Assembly (NCBI GenBank): GCA_037957365.1
Contig: JARHVA010001737.1
Location: forward strand, 762,001 to 826,000
Direction: 5' to 3'
Origin: Torreya grandis
Taxonomy: Eukaryota > Streptophyta > Pinopsida > Cupressales > Taxaceae
Length of the DNA stretch: 64,000 nucleotides
Every line of letters starts with the position of its first letter. Positions within the stretch are counted from its first letter, which is position 1. Both the position numbers and the translations under genes were made by a program. Under the pieces are notes generated by a model. The model ran no database searches and was not told where the DNA came from. It was given only the letters and a program-made list of their open reading frames with translations. This document shows, piece after piece, positions 1 through 12,415 of the stretch.

Positions 1-1890
1 CTCTTCTTTCCTTGACAACTTCCTCTTGCTACATGCCAACATTCTCTTCAACCAACCACTATAACCAATGAAGAAAGAACAAAAAAACACTAAAATATGA
101 TGGAAATCATAAATAAACATATTATAGTGACTCCCCCTAATATATATTATCCATTTCATCTCTTTATCATCATCATATCTTTACACACCATGAAGAACCA
201 CCATTCAAGATTACTAGCCTTCTCTCTCAAGCTACCATAAGGACCACCAATAGAAATTCATTCCACTCTAAAATAGGAAACATGATCTAAAAAAACCTAA
301 GAAAACTCCTTGAAACACTCATGTCTTTATATTTTTTTATAAATTGAACAAGAAACACTCTTCTTCTTACAAGGCATGTCTAGTCTCCTCGTATCCCTAC
401 CTAAAACTTGCATATCCCACAACTTTTAGTCAACAAATGATAAAGACCTAAAACTTCATATCTAGATAACTCTCATATTCCACCTCAATAAAACCCATTA
501 CCATCACCTATATCATCCTTTATAACATAATAACTTCACAAACCTACTAGCCAATTAGGCATCCATCTTGAAAAAAACATGAATAATTTGAAAACCATAA
601 ACCTTCAGATCTCTATGATTATTGATTTTAAAACCCATTTGGCCTATTCAACCTATTAATAAGCCTCAAAATTAAAATCATAAGTCAAACCTCTTTTCTT
701 TAATAGCTCAAAACCCTAGAATCTTAAAATAAATAGAGTCAAAAAACCTCCTTCTAGTCAATGGCCATCTCTAAAACTTCTTACACACCTGAAGACAACC
801 ATTACACATTTTTGGACCAATATTTGAGCTTTCACATCTTTGGGAACCCATACATCCTATAACCCTTTTGGCCTACTTGCCCTTAAGCCAAAACTGACAG
901 TACTCAAAAATATCAAATTTGACTTCAATAAACCTTTAGACCAAAAAAACACTTGGATCACATCACAAAGAAGTGCACAGACTTTATAGGCACCAGAATC
1001 TTCTTGATATTACATCAATCTCATTAGGCCACCTAAAAACACCCATTCTGACCCTATACTATAGATCATTCACAAATCTTTGGAACAATCTCACGAACTT
1101 GTTGCTCTCCCTTAACGAATGACCTTCTATGATTGGCATTATGATCTTGAGATTAAAAATGTGATTTTCCATAATAAATATGTCTCTTAAGAAGCATAGG
1201 TAGAGACATCCTACTTCACAATGTTTTAGAATAATGTGAAACTAGGAGTTTCCCACAACTCCTCATACTCCTCCTGCTTGGTCATTTGATACTTGTAGTT
1301 CTTCTTCTTCTTAGGATTAGGAGAAGCAACATGCTTAACCACTAAAACATTCTCATTTTATTATAAGATTGGATTGATAATTCATGGAGATAACATGGAT
1401 TCATGACATATCTTTTCATCTGTATAATCTTCTTTGTAACTTGAAACCTCATCAATAGGTAATGACAATTTATGTTTTTGAATCATACTTGCTTAACAAC
1501 ATCAAGATGTTCACTTGGATCCATACACACCTTAAAACTAGCCTCAACCATCACCTTGGTCTCTCCTTGAACTTGATCTCTTGATTCTCAACATGAGAAA
1601 ATAATGAGACCCCTTAGCACTCTTCAACTGTTATAGCATTCTCCACCAAAGCAAACTGATTACTTGGCCCTATAGACTCATCATGACTTAAACTTATCAC
1701 CTTTCGCTTCCATGAGTTAAGTTGCCTTCTACCTTGCACTCTTGGATCTGAATTGAACTTATTTTGACTTAATGGCCTTTACATGTAGAACTTAGTGATA
1801 GGACCAATCTTCTTAAAGTTGTATCAAACAATATTCCTTGATGGAAACATAGTTTATCTTACCTTGTTTGGATAATGCTAAGAAAAGTGT
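1..1890 (-). other. Decayed Ty1/copia interior, no readable gene
   Basis: Read on the minus strand this follows the copia gag relic, so by position it should hold the protease and integrase part of the same element. Short lysine-rich stretches survive near 1260-1330, but I could not align any catalytic motif and stops occur every few dozen codons. The 3' part of the element and its 3' LTR lie outside the window. I infer copia origin from position only. Confidence 0.35.
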
Positions 1891-1894
1891 CCCT

Positions 1895-3640
1895 CAATAA
1901 GACAATTGAAGCACTTAACATTGTTCACAGCTTTTGACTAATGACCCTCATCATAATTCCATGCAAACTCATTTCTAATAAGTCTCTTGTATTCTCTAGC
2001 CTTATGACCAAATTGATTACATGTGTAATAGTAACCATTGAATATTTCATACATCATGGCATTAGGTTATCTGATCTGATTTGTCTTTAATCTATGTGAA
2101 CCATAATTTTTTGACTAATTGGTGACCTTCAAGAGCTGAACCACCTTGCTCTTATTGATTTTCATGTTAACTTTAGAAGCAACTTTGGACTCTTTATTAA
2201 AACCCAATCCAGATATGTCACTAGCAAAATTTTGACTAATTATAAGATTATCTAGATCATTGAAACTCTTAACAAACTTGACAAATGATTTCACCTTGAT
2301 TTTAGACATATCTAACTCATCTTTCAAAGACTTATTTTTAGAAACATATATTAAACATTCATCTTCTTTAGCTTTCAAAATTGTAGATAGGATTTCCAAT
2401 TGACAACTGAGATGCTTGACTATATCATCATGCTCCTTGGTGTATTCATTCATTCTTACTTCATACACACTAAATTTCTCCTCATATTCCTTGATTTGTG
2501 ACTTCATCTTCTTGTTAATATTATTTTGAATCTTTAGTTTTTCAAGAGAATTCATCAATTTAGTCTCATAGTCCACCTCATTTTCATCATCTGAATCACT
2601 CTAAGTAGACTCCTTTTGATGAGAATGACTTCTTTCCTCAACCTTGAAGAGGGATTCATCTTTAGTAGGACCATCATCTTCATGATCATACTTTAAGTCA
2701 CTATCTTCACTCTCATCTAATGAGTTGTAGTCTTCTTTGGTGTAGAGACTCTTCTTGTCCTTGAAGTACTTATTATTTTCAAACCTTCTAAATCCTTTTT
2801 TTCTTTTGTTAGACTTAAATGATCTCTTGTCATCATCATGACCTTAATCATGATCTTCATCATCATTATTCTTATACTTATCAGGGAACTTATTAGCAAA
2901 ATGGCTTACCTCTCCACAATTGAAGCATTTTAGTGGTAGTTTACCCTTATACTTGCCAAAACCTATTTTTAATTTCCTTAAAATCAAAACAATTAGAACC
3001 TCATATATATTATAAATTTCATCCTCCTTGGATTTCTTACCTTGGAACTTCTTCATTGTCTTTATTTTAGTCTTAAATTTTGTTTCCTTCTTTGGTGGTA
3101 TATCATCATTTACTCTTATCTCATAGGTAGTAAGGGTGCCATGTAATTGATCCATCTTTAATTGAGTAAGATCATGACTTTCTTCTATAGAAGATACTTT
3201 TAGATCAAACTTGAGGGATAGGGACCTTAATACTTTTTGAACTATAGTAGCCTCTTCAAGGTTCTCTCGAAGACCTCTGATGATTTTCATAATCTCATCA
3301 ACTCTCTAAAAAAAGGATGCCATAAAATATTTTTTCTTTATCTTGATACTTTAAAATTGCCTTTTATGAGTCCAAAACTTAGAAATCTTGAAATTTGAAT
3401 CTCCTTCATAAATGATCTACATTTTATCTCATATATCTTTAGAATATTTTCAATAGATTACCTTGGTGAAATCAGTTTGTATAAGACCACAATTGATGGC
3501 ATTCATTGCCTTATAATTATTCTCAAATAGATTCTCATATGTAGTACTAGATGGAGGAGTATTAGGAGTAACATAACCATCCACAATATATTTCCATACA
3601 TCAAACCCTAAGTACATAATGTATGTCCTCATCCTTGTAC
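1895..3640 (-). pseudogene. Ty1/copia gag polyprotein relic
   Basis: Capsid/nucleocapsid protein of a copia retrotransposon, broken by stops and frameshifts. From the N-terminus: a DUF4219/UBN2-type start at 3632-3450 (VWKYIVDGYVTP); a core at about 3400-3190 with the family words YEGDSNF, RVDEIMKIIRGL and VQKVLRSL; a first zinc knuckle at about 2927-2885, CFNCGEVSHFANKF, whose last Cys is now Phe; an acidic stretch; a coiled coil of roughly 150 residues at 2576-2115; a second knuckle near 2020-1990 (YYTCNQFGHKAREY) with two Cys changed to Tyr; and a third near 1905 (CFNCLIEGHF). Knuckle, coil, knuckles is usual for long plant copia gag proteins. The Cys-to-Tyr changes are G-to-A type. It lies just downstream of its primer site and 5' LTR. 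Copia gag is secure; the exact ends are not. Confidence 0.8.
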
Positions 3641-3762
3641 TCTAAAAAGCATAATTGAATTTATTGAACATCAGTGATTGCTTAGTAGAGAAACCTCCTT
3701 GATGACCACCCATATTTTACCTTGGATCACCTTTAAGATATCAATCCTTTAATAAATGACTT

Positions 3763-3774
3763 GCTCTGATACCA
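3763..3774 (-). other. Primer-binding site, initiator tRNA-Met type
   Basis: The minus strand reads TGGTATCAGAGC, complementary to the 3' end of plant initiator tRNA-Met and standard for copia elements. It sits two bases inside the LTR edge at 3777 and fixes the element as minus-strand. Confidence 0.85.
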
Positions 3775-3776
3775 AT

Positions 3777-5569
3777 TGTTATAGGTATAATCATTAAGAG
3801 GGTGGGGCATCAGTGAGCCAAGATATTAAAATTTCAATCCTTTCAAACTATCATCATATATCCAATTGATTAAGCAACATTAATAAGATAACTCATCCAT
3901 TCAATGCATACACAAGATCAAACACACAACACATAGTTCCTATGGGAAACCCTCATGGGGAATAAAAACCACTCTCGATCCTATAATACATGGACTACAT
4001 ATCCTATTAGATATTAGAAACAAAATATTGATCAAGTGCTTCTGACTAATAACCTTGGAAAATTCCTTCTTACCTAAGTCCTTTAGTGAAACACTAATAA
4101 TTACCCCTAAAGAAGATCAAGTCCTTTATACCCTCCTATAAAATTAACACCTCCTTCTTATAACTAATGTCTTCAATACCTGATGATGGATCTCTAATTT
4201 TCTATCCCTTACATAAGCTTCCTCTCTATCTCATACAAGCCTCTCACAAAGGCATGTCATAATTTCTCTCCTTCTTAAATCAAACTATCCTCATATGCAC
4301 ATAAATATCTCTTTACATATCCTCAAAGGACAAGATTACTATTCTAACAATATAATTATGACCTACATGTCATACAGTGCACATCAACCCACCTATAAGG
4401 CACACTTAATCTCCTTCTTCCTTCACATAGTCTTCTTACACAAGCCTTTTCCTAGGTCTCAAGTATAGAAATCATCATATTTTATTTCACTATTTATAGA
4501 TCATTCATGATTATCACCATCTTGGTTGGCCATTAGGCATGCCTTAGCCCTTAAGGCTTATAACATGGTTCACACTTAAGCAAAACTCTCTTTCAAATAA
4601 ACCTAAGTCACATTTTAGGTCCTATGATGACCCATTCACCTCTTTGACACTTATTCAATAAAAATATGAATATAGGAATAATTATAACTCATATAAACAT
4701 GCCACATGATCTATAGGTCCCCTTTAAGTTCCAACATCCATCATATCACTCTTTTGCTAACCCCTAATTAGCTCAAACACTTCTCTATACACACAATCAT
4801 TATGAATGAAAACAATCAACTTCTAACCCTTTATTCATACTAAATATGATTGGTTAAAGATTTATAATGCACACAGATGGTCCTCATGAAATATAAAACA
4901 CTCCCAAATATCTAAGTCATCATGAGACATCGAAACAACATCAACATAAGATCAAATACCCTTTTTGGGTTATTAACAAATGAATTTCAAACATAGTGAA
5001 ATTTAAACCATCATAACCTTGATTATACACAATTTTAGATATTTAAATATATATTTATATATGGGCCTTGGAGTCCTCTATAAATTCACTTTTAACATAG
5101 TGAGAAAATTCTACCTATATCAAAAGACATGGCTCAAAAACTAGACACTAGTCTTTCCTTTTTTAAATACAAATATTTGAATTCAAATAGTCATAGTTAA
5201 AATTTAGTCACTATGATATCATCTTGTGTCCTCATTAATTAGATAAATACACATCATAAATATTATTTGAACTTTAACTCGTAGTGTACCACTACCCAAA
5301 CATTAAACCTTGAATAGTTTACCTCATCTTGTGCAATCTAGAAACTTTGACCTCATATGCTCTATCAATCTCTTTGAGATTATCCTCACCTTTAGCCATG
5401 GTAGACAAATTTTACTTTGACCTCTTATCTTTAATATGCATTATTGATATTTATTATTATGAACACCCACTCACCATTTATCTTCTGAAAAATCTTTGTC
5501 TTTACCTCAGTTTAACATTAAACTTTGAACACTTGTCCTCATCTCATTGCTACCTGACACCTTATAACA
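3777..5569 (-). mobile_element. 5' LTR of the minus-strand copia relic (outer end uncertain)
   Basis: The inner edge is set by the primer site: on the plus strand the LTR begins TGTTATAGGT at 3777. Two possible outer ends mirror this: CCTTATAACA ending at 5569 (about 1.8 kb) or GCTTATAACA ending near 4564 (about 0.8 kb). The partner LTR is outside the window, so I cannot choose between them by alignment. No coding content is visible; the plus-strand frame at 5329-5592 is chance. Confidence 0.55.
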
Positions 5570-6654
5570 AACAGACTCCATTGAACCTTTAATGAGGAGA
5601 TTGATCTTTAAATTTGTTAACTAATGAATGCTTTAACTCATTAAACTCAATATTCTCCATTGATCTTGATATGTATCAACCTCCATGAGCTGTAAGATGT
5701 CTATTTGGTCTTGTTCTTTATCTCTTGCGAAATTGACTAAGCATGGGAACCATTACAATCTACTTGCAAGGCTAACTTTAGACCTTAATAACTTTTACTG
5801 CACTTGGTTGCATAATCTACCATATTATCTCCTCCCATAGTAGAATATAACCATATATCAATTTAATCCTATATCCCTTGTGTGTTTGAGATATAACACC
5901 ATTAATTTTCTTTCTTATATTTTTTTCCACAAAGCTAACCATGTCAAGAACACCCTATAAGGCCAAATTTTCACATGCATATCTTTTGATGCACTTCATC
6001 GCATGATCTAAAGTTTATAACATATCAAATAGGCACAAAAATAAACAAATACATATGATCAAATTATCCTAACACCTTCATACATGTGAAACATAACACC
6101 ATAACAATGCCTACTCAACTTTTCTTGCCACATTGAAAATTTGGCTAAGTATGGGAAAACACTGTCAAAATTGTTGGGAGACCAACTTTACGCTTGCATA
6201 TATTATATTTTACTTTATGTCATGACCTAAAATTGAGCACATATAAACTAGGCATAAATTTTATCATAACCATATGACCAACTCCCCCTAACCCATCAAC
6301 ATGTGGCAATGGTGATGTCATCATTCTAATTACTCAGATTTTTTGCCACTAGAACCAAAATGTCTAGATGAAAACAATGATCAAATAGATGAAATCCACT
6401 GATGCACACAAGCACTCATATCATTATTGAATTATAATAGGACCCATTTCACATGCTAAAATCATTATAATCATCCCTAAACATTTCTAACCATGTTAAA
6501 ACTGAAGGTCAACTAAGCCTCCTTCAATCAAACTAGACAAGCATACTACACACTTTGTCATTATCACTTAGACTAGTAAGACACTGCATCCACTCACTTG
6601 GACACCTCCATGACATAAGCATGAAATCATTAACAACTATCCAATATGAGTGAT
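5570..6654. other. AT-rich DNA with no recognised feature
   Basis: Stops are dense in all frames, and I see no terminal repeats, zinc knuckle or polymerase motif. It probably derives from decayed retroelement DNA. Confidence 0.5.
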
Positions 6655-7220
6655 TAGGTATTAAGAGGGAGTGATTAGGGATGATTAGGGATGGTTAGGG
6701 TTAATTAGGGACTGATTAGGGGTGATGAGGGATGAAGAAGGAGTGATTAAAAATGATGATGAAGTAGTGATTAAGGATGATGATTCATGGTGAGGGTCAA
6801 AAAATAGTGATTAGGGATGATTAGGGAGATATTATAAATGATTAGGAATGGTGAGGGTCAATAAGGGAGTGATTAGGGATAAGGAGGGATGGGGAGGGAG
6901 TGAATAGGGATGATGATGGATGATGAAGTAGTCATTAAGTATGATGAGGGAGTGATTAGGGATGATGAGGGAGTGATAAAAGATTATGAAGAATGGTGAG
7001 GGTCAACAACGTAGTGATTAAGTATGATGAGTATGAGGAAGGAGTGATTAGGGATAGTGAGGGCCAATGAGTGAGTAATTAGGGATGATGAGGGAATGAT
7101 TAGAGATGATGAGGGATAGTGAGGGTAAATCAAGGAGTGATTAGGGATAAATAGGAATGAGGAGAGATTAATTAGGGGTGATGAGGTATGAGTAAGAATT
7201 TATTATGGATGAGGGAGGGA
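6655..7220 (+). repeat. Degenerate TTAGGG/GATGAGGG minisatellite
   Basis: About 570 bp built from variants of GTGATTAGGGATGATGAGGG with many copies of TTAGGG, GAGGG and TGATGAGGG. TTAGGG occurs four times in the first 50 bases after 6670. Spacing is irregular (about 10 to 22 bp) and some units have decayed to GATTAAGGATGATGA. The plus strand is strongly purine- and G-rich with runs of three G, unlike its surroundings. Confidence 0.85.
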
Positions 7221-7619
7221 TGATGAGAAAGTTTAATTAACATAAAGTGGTCATTTGATGTGTGTAGGTCATCAATATGACATGTGCTTCCCCAATCACA
7301 CAACTTTGGATCAAGTTAAAAGTGAGTGGTTTTAAAACTTAAATTATTACAATCATAGTACTCTTAAAAATGCTAGGAAGTAATCTAGAAGGCACAAAAA
7401 CCTAAAAATGACTATATGTTTACCAAAAATGGACATCAATTTCAAAAGCTATGCCCTAAAATCCCTAGGTTCAATATTAAGACCCTAAAAATGCCTAAGT
7501 ACTGACTAGATTGGATTTTGAAAAACTATTTCCACATTTTAAGGAGTGTAGTTATGAGACCAAGTCTATTATATGTAGAGTGACCCTAGTTTCTTATATT
7601 TACTAAAATAAATTTAAAT

Positions 7620-7683
7620 TATAAGTTTACATTTATAGTTAGGAAGTTACATTTATATTCCTAACTATAAATGTAAACTTATA
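7620..7683. repeat. Perfect inverted repeat, 26-bp arms, 12-bp loop
   Basis: Arms at 7620-7645 and 7658-7683 match base for base; the left arm begins TATAAGTTTACATTT and ends GTTAGGAA. The 12-base spacer is GTTACATTTATA. A transcript would form a tight hairpin. It may be a tiny MITE remnant or a local inverted duplication. Confidence 0.9.
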
Positions 7684-7838
7684 CTTAACATTTAGAGTAG
7701 TAAATATCAAATTCAAGTAAATATTGGATTCATGTACATGTTATGACTATTTTCTATGAAAAATAATAGGAATGCATATGTTTTATTAGGAACATGTACG
7801 CATTCTTAGGTTTAGTGGTTTTGAGCCTGAATTCAAAT

Positions 7839-7942
7839 AATGTGTACACGTTATGACCATAATGTGTACATGTTATGTCCATAATGTATACATTTTATGA
7901 CCTTAACATGTACATATTATTATCATAACATGTACACGTTAA
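7839..7942 (+). repeat. 22-bp tandem repeat, about 4.5 copies
   Basis: Units start at 7839, 7861, 7883, 7905 and 7927, with consensus AATGTGTACATGTTATGACCAT in pieces: AATGTGTACA followed by TGTTATGACCAT. The embedded GTACAC/GTACAT core is nearly palindromic. Confidence 0.85.
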
Positions 7943-8439
7943 CATAAATTTTGATGGAATTATCCCCAACTCCATGCACATACCCATTACAAGAGATGAA
8001 ATCAATAAACATGTTAAGGATAAGGTTTCCTCACCTAGTGATGGTGAATCATTGTGATACTATAATTGATTATATACAAATAACCCTCCCCTTGAGCACA
8101 TAGCCACTTCATACTTCTAATGGGGGCATGGGATATGTTTTTACACTATTGTTCCTCAAAACAAATCTTACTATTATTCCATATTACATGGGAAACATAA
8201 ATAATTCAACCAAATTATAGGTTTTAATGCCTATATCCACTCAAACCATGGGTATACCTCCTTTGGTGACTTCCAAAACCTCAAACCTTAATTAACAATC
8301 TGTGTTATATCATATCCAAACTATTAAACTTTTGTAAGCTAAGGTTTCAAATATTGAACAAAATTATATTAAATCACCTTATGTTATTGATTCATAGGAA
8401 GTGTTGCATATCCCTCATGCCCCTGACATATATTTTCAC

Positions 8440-8960
8440 CCTTTTCCAACTAGTTTTGTTCCACCTAAATTTTATATTTTACTATGGAAAGGGCGATCAT
8501 GATTAACATCTTCAATTTTTGTATTTGGCTTGCCTTGATTATTCCTTCAATGATAAACCTTTGACTAAACTATTTCCAAGGAACCTTAAGGACTATACTC
8601 TAAAGTGGTTCTATGACTAACCAATCCAATCATTAAAATAATTTAAATCTCTTATAGATTAGTTTTTGGCACACTTCTCTATCAACTTTACTAAAAATAT
8701 ATCCTACGCCCAAATTGAAAAAATCAAACAAGTAACCAATGAACCTATTAATTAATGTCTTAAGAAATAAGACAATGTCGGCTAAAATGACAAATCCAGT
8801 GGTAGATAAATAGCTTCAAGACATCTTCAAGAAAAAATTTCTCACTCTATTAGATGAGTCCATTGCTTTCAAAATTTTCAAATATTTTGATGTCTTATAC
8901 CATATTGTTTATAGTCATGAAATGAAACTTATCTCATTAAACAAACATAAGTATGTAGCA
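8440..8960 (+). pseudogene. Ty3/gypsy gag relic
   Basis: One plus-strand frame, broken by several stops, reads like the capsid region of plant Ty3/gypsy gag: YGKGDHD near 8481, then HLQFLYLACLDY, KLFPRNLKDYTLKWFYD, FLAHFSINFTKN and KQVTNEPIN. The order (a YDGKGDP-like start, then LFPRSLKG..LEWFY, then F..HFS) is that of Retrotrans_gag proteins. No zinc knuckle, protease or polymerase follows, so the element is truncated or non-autonomous. Stops such as FYD* and LID* fit old decay. Gypsy gag is confident; element boundaries are not visible. Confidence 0.75.
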
Positions 8961-10029
8961 AAAGAATCAACTATATCAAATACCAATTTTACTGTCAAAT
9001 CAAGTTATAAGGTGAAACCCACATAACCTAAAAAAAACCTATGACCATCCCTTGGATGAGATCATAGGATAGTATTTTATTTTTAAATATTCTAAAAATA
9101 CCTAAAAATTTTAAAACATTCAAAACTCCAAAAAAATATGCACTTACGTACCTTATTATCTCCTTTGTATATATGTTATTAGTTTCATGTTGGTAGACAA
9201 CATATCATTTTATTTCTATATACATGTATATTTTGAATTTAGATACATGCATGCCCATGCACATGATATATGCACATATGTATGTCAGGATTTCCCTCTA
9301 ATCACATCATCGGTATGTTTGGGGCATCCAATTATTTGGTCATGATACACCTAGGTTAGACTATTATATGATCATTTCCATTATCATGTTTGAGCTTATG
9401 TACTTATGCATGCCTTTATCCATGCTTATATATTTCACAATTTACTTGATATGTTATGTACTTAATTTTTTTGCTAACACATATATCCAAGGAATATTAT
9501 GATATTTTTATGTTGGTTGCTTATGATTCTATTCTTTCAATTTTTCACTTCCTTAAGTGTTTTTCATTCATGGTATTATCTTGCATTATATTTCTTGTTT
9601 TAGCATTGTAATATGCTCCATTTCTTGTGACCCTTGTGCATGTGTTTTCCTATTGATACATATAAATATGTCTTAGTTTATTGTATGTATACATTTTAAC
9701 ATTTAATTTTATACTTTGTGGATAATTGACTAAGTCACATCCCTTCAATTTTATAGCATTTGAACATGCCCCTTGTATGTGGTCTCTTTAGACCATTGCC
9801 TTTTGTCTTGATTTTGAGCTCTCTTGTTTGTGTGTTTGATTACTTATTGAGCTTGTATTGTTTATATCTATATGTTTCTATGATTTACATCATGCATCTT
9901 AAGACTTGCTGTGATCATATACTATGTACCTCATTTCTATATCTACCTAGACATGCTACTCTTATATACTACATAATGTATACACATATTATGTAATTAT
10001 ATTATTATTCTGAGGTAAGGTAACTAATA
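8961..10029. other. No recognised gene; T-rich DNA downstream of gag
   Basis: Likely the non-coding interior of the gypsy relic that starts with the gag at 8440. The frame at 9760-9996 has no recognisable domain and shows the composition of random AT-rich DNA. Confidence 0.4.
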
Positions 10030-10295
10030 TTTTCTGTTTCCCCTCACCTCAAAAGGGGAGTAATATTAGTGGGGAAAGGTGGTAGAGGAATGGTCTTTAT
10101 ACCTTCATATTTTTAGATTTCAGTGGGGGCATGCCAAAAAGGTATGACCTCCACACTTATTTAGTATTCAACATCTCTAAATTATAGTGAGGGCATGTTA
10201 TGAAAAAAAAATATCCACAATTCTACCAATTTTAAGATTCTAAAGATTCAATGGGAATAGGTCATGGGAACATGTCCTCCACACTTACAAAATTT
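10030..10295 (+). repeat. Reiterated polypurine-tract-like units
   Basis: Three roughly 85-95 bp units each carry a purine block related to AGTGGGGGCATG: at about 10121 (CAGTGGGGGCATG), 10181 (TAGTGAGGGCATG) and 10248 (CAATGGGAATAGG). Two are followed by a TCCTCCACACTT-like pyrimidine box. A related AGTGGGGAAAGG block lies near 10067. Such blocks sit directly before 3' LTRs in plant gypsy elements, so this probably marks the 3' end of the element with the gag at 8440. Confidence 0.5.
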
Positions 10296-10439
10296 TAAAT
10301 TGGCCAAATTTCATAGCTATATGATTCAGATACACATTTTTGGTAGCATTATATACATTGTTACCATTTTTATACTCAGGTTTTGTCTTGAGACATTTAT
10401 GAGGTGCATATGCCATGCAAATAGCACACTAAATTATAA

Positions 10440-10561
10440 AATCAAATCATATTTTTAAATTTCAAATACTAATATGGATTGTTATCATACCCAAGATGGA
10501 AATCAAATCATATTTTTAAATTTCAAATACTAATATGGATTTTTATCATACCCAAGATGGA
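10440..10561 (+). repeat. 61-bp tandem duplication, two copies
   Basis: 10440-10500 and 10501-10561 differ by a single base (ATTGTT versus ATTTTT). The duplication is therefore recent relative to the decayed DNA around it. Confidence 0.95.
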
Positions 10562-10747
10562 CTTCTATGGACTTTATTTAGCTAATCTACTATAATAGTT
10601 GGTTCACCTTTTGGAAATGTTGAGGTGACAAAATTACTCAATATTACCAATTTTATACATTAGACTTGATAAAATCATCTAGATTCACCAAATATACATT
10701 GTGATTTGATTGTATCACTCACACTTATAGGGTTATAAATATGATTG

Positions 10748-10813
10748 GGTTGTATGATTGATATATACTCAATTTTTTTGTGGAAACTCACCTTATTTAT
10801 AAGGTTGGGGGGC

Positions 10814-10906
<93 letters not shown>

Positions 10907-10972
10907 TTGTATGATTGATATATACTCAATTTTTGTGTGGAAACTCACCTTATTGATAAGGTTGGGGGCATG

Positions 10973-11068
<96 letters not shown>
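10748..11068 (+). repeat. Tandem duplication of a (CT)n(TA)n compound microsatellite
   Basis: A 157-bp unit (10748-10904) beginning GGTTGTATGATTGATATATA and ending in (CT)n then (TA)n repeats at 10905-11068. CT tracts are at about 10822-10865 and 10978-11017; TA tracts at about 10866-10904 and 11018-11068. The tract lengths differ between copies, the unique part little. Confidence 0.95.
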
Positions 11069-11071
<3 letters not shown>

Positions 11072-12415
11072 GCACTTGTAGTTTACAAATTATCCTAATT
11101 TTAGCTCAAAGGATTCATAAGAAACATCTCTTCAAATCAAATTTCCAAAATGCAAGATGGTTGCATCAATGCACATGTACTCCTAACCTTGCTCTCTTTA
11201 ATTTCAATCATTTAAAATTATTTAAACTCCATATTATATGCACTAATTATATACTATAACATGCTCTTTATTTCAAGTTAGACACCAACAAAGCACTCAA
11301 GTTGGACTCATGGAAAGGTAAGGTGTGTTATACACAACCAGGTACACATTTCTTTACTTTAAACTATCAATTTCAATACTATATTAAATGGAGGGAAATG
11401 TAAATACTAAATATGAATTACATATCACCTTAGTCTTATACACTTATAAAATACCTATCATGGTTATACCTCTCAGTTATAAGACCTTCCTGCTACCAAA
11501 AGGCTCATGTTCACTATCTCTTTGTGTCATATCACTTATCTCTTAGTCTGACCATTTTTATTCTAATGACCAGGCCTTTTATAATGTGAAAAATGCTATA
11601 AACCTAATTTTTATCACCTTATTCAAGTTTTGTACCTATGCTTATTTTATAGCTTCCTAAACACTTGTGTCCTAGTTAGATGCCTATATTGACACTATTG
11701 TCCATGTTTAAATTAAGTGTCTAGTGCCAAAAAGTCATCTAGTTTATAGATTAAACATATTTTAAAGGTTTTCCTAAGTGCTTTAGTATGAGATATTTTC
11801 AAAATGGATTCCTATATATACAAAATCAACCCTCATTCATTCCTCACTTATCAACTCAAAATACAACTTACAAAAATCACTCAATAAAGCATTCAAGTGA
11901 TCAAATCTGCCCTATTCATCCCTATTTCCATACCAAACATAGGATTAGTATCCCCACAAGTTTGAATTACTAAAGGAGCATCCCATGAGCCACATTTTAA
12001 AATTTACAATCTAGGTCACTCTATGTACTTTCTTATCACACATTACATCTTTATACATACATAATCCAACACATAGGGGAGAAATACATAAGTTTGAGGC
12101 CTCTTTGGAGTATTATCTATGTAGGCAGTGCCCATTAATAGAGGGTTCATTGGGTCTATTTGACACTATGTGCCCACTAACCCATTTTTTCATAATCACT
12201 CTAAGGCTGATAAAGCTAGGATATAATCATTTGATAAAGAGTGACAACCTGTTCATGTAATATGAACATACCAGAAGAAAGCTGACAAAAAAATTAGAAG
12301 GCTTTATGAGGTTGCATCCAGATTCAATCACTATTTCATATTGTACACCTACATCCAATATGCGAACTCCTTAACAAATATACAATGGATATACTCAATA
12401 TGCAAGATAAATTAT
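11069..12415. other. No recognised gene
   Basis: AT-rich DNA with no long frame, terminal repeat or polymerase motif. The frame at 11788-11973 has no identifiable domain. Confidence 0.5.

Larger units (their letters stand above)
7221..8439. other. Non-coding stretch upstream of a gypsy gag relic
   Basis: Apart from the hairpin at 7620-7683 and the 22-bp repeats at 7839-7942, I see no gene. Because a plus-strand gag relic starts at about 8440, this may be the leader and LTR of that element, but no clear primer site was found. Confidence 0.4.

Noticed and set aside
6655..7220. Interstitial telomere
   Set aside because: Units are not TTTAGGG in phase; spacing and sequence vary, so a minisatellite is the simpler reading.
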